Of a stretch of 5,180 nt of DNA, positions 4,948-5,180 are shown one piece after another (positions within the stretch are counted from its first letter, which is position 1; the number at the start of each line of letters is the position of its first letter). The stretch is from JBBPYR01 sp038199755 (GTDB taxonomy: Bacteria; Chloroflexota; Ktedonobacteria; Ktedonobacterales; Ktedonobacteraceae). The stretch covers positions 1 through 5,180 of the forward strand of contig JBBPYR010000340.1 of the NCBI GenBank assembly GCA_038199755.1. Reading direction: 5' to 3'. The translations under genes were made by a program, and so were the position numbers. The notes under the pieces were generated by a model, which had not been told where the DNA came from, made no database searches, and saw only the letters and a program-made list of their open reading frames with translations.

Positions 4948-5180
4948 ATGGATGTACTGACAATTCGACAAGCCTTTGACGCACTGGTTTTTTTCTTAGA
5001 GGGAGAATATGAGTTGGCAAAATCGGAGTATATTCTCGATTTGTTAGGTAATCTTATGCCATCAGATGACCGAACAGCAGACCCTGCATACTGGGTAGAT
5101 TGGATGAAAGCAGTCGAGAAGGCTGTTTGGCCCGATACGCCAGAAAAGCAGAAAATGCTCCAGGAATTGATTGCGGATCA
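4948..5180 (+). CDS. Small helical protein, immunity-type-like, cut by the window end
   Basis: The first 77 residues of a protein that continues past the window. The ATG has AGAAGGG (4935-4941) at 6-nt spacing. The visible part is helical and acidic: IRQAFDALVFFLEGEYELAK (6-25), a LLGNLMPSDDRTADP turn (32-46), then YWVDWMKAVEKAVW (48-61) and a further helix. The pattern of a helix with a 'FLE.Y' core, a 'LLG.M' segment and a 'ADPA.W.DW..A' motif resembles a class of short bacterial proteins found as immunity partners of toxins or as orphans in Ktedonobacteria. That is from memory of sequence style and not a proven family match. It lies 112 nt after the WD40 gene on the same strand with no terminator between them, so co-transcription is possible. 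Confidence 0.75.
   Translation, partial: MDVLTIRQAFDALVFFLEGEYELAKSEYILDLLGNLMPSDDRTADPAYWVDWMKAVEKAVWPDTPEKQKMLQELIAD

Noticed and set aside
4730..5020. Minus-strand ORF of 96 codons
   Set aside because: Spans the end of the WD40 gene, the gap and the start of the last gene, all better supported on the plus strand; no ribosome-binding site.
1..5180. tRNA, rRNA, CRISPR array, insertion sequence or attachment site
   Set aside because: No cloverleaf-like pattern, regular spaced repeats, transposase-like protein or terminal repeats with target duplication were seen on either strand.

Overview
The window looks like a chromosomal segment from a Ktedonobacteria-type member of the Chloroflexota. 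This is an inference from protein style: a stand-alone WD40 propeller whose blades read like 'SWSPDG..IAS...D.TVQVW...TG....TY', and a DivIC/FtsB-like protein ending in a Trp-rich tail. No rRNA or other marker gene is present. There are two halves with opposite orientation.

Left half (1-2354, minus strand, higher GC). Reading right to left there is a 136-residue protein of unknown function with a C-terminal membrane segment (2354-1944), a DivIC/FtsB-like septum protein with a TTG start (1687-1205), and a class I glutamine-amidotransferase-fold hydrolase of peptidase family C26, PuuD-like (869-96), which ends at a strong intrinsic terminator near the window edge. The most interesting part is the roughly 275-nt leader between the DivIC-like gene and the C26 hydrolase gene. 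It has a good sigma-70-type promoter overlapped by a perfect 7-5-7 palindrome. Next comes a nested stem-loop domain closed by a perfect 9-bp stem, and then a terminator hairpin with a T8 tract just before the gene. The 3' arm of the closing stem can instead pair over 9 bp with the 5' arm of the terminator. This is the layout of a transcription-terminating riboswitch or attenuator. I do not recognise the aptamer class. A 36-codon ORF runs through the same structure, so leader-peptide attenuation is the main alternative.

Middle (2355-2715). This is a divergent intergenic region with operator-like palindromes, a perfect TATAAT box for the rightward genes, and an open minus-strand stretch that looks like the 3' remnant of a lost gene.

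Right half (2716-5180, plus strand, visibly more AT-rich at its start). Four genes run in one direction: two soluble proteins I cannot assign (233 and 152 aa, 18 nt apart), a complete seven-bladed WD40 propeller, and the start of a small helical protein that resembles toxin-immunity-type proteins and is cut by the window end. The tight spacing of the first three suggests one transcript. The run of unrelated small soluble proteins with shifted base composition is typical of an acquired accessory cluster, but no toxin or nuclease gene is visible here, so a defence or immunity role remains a guess.
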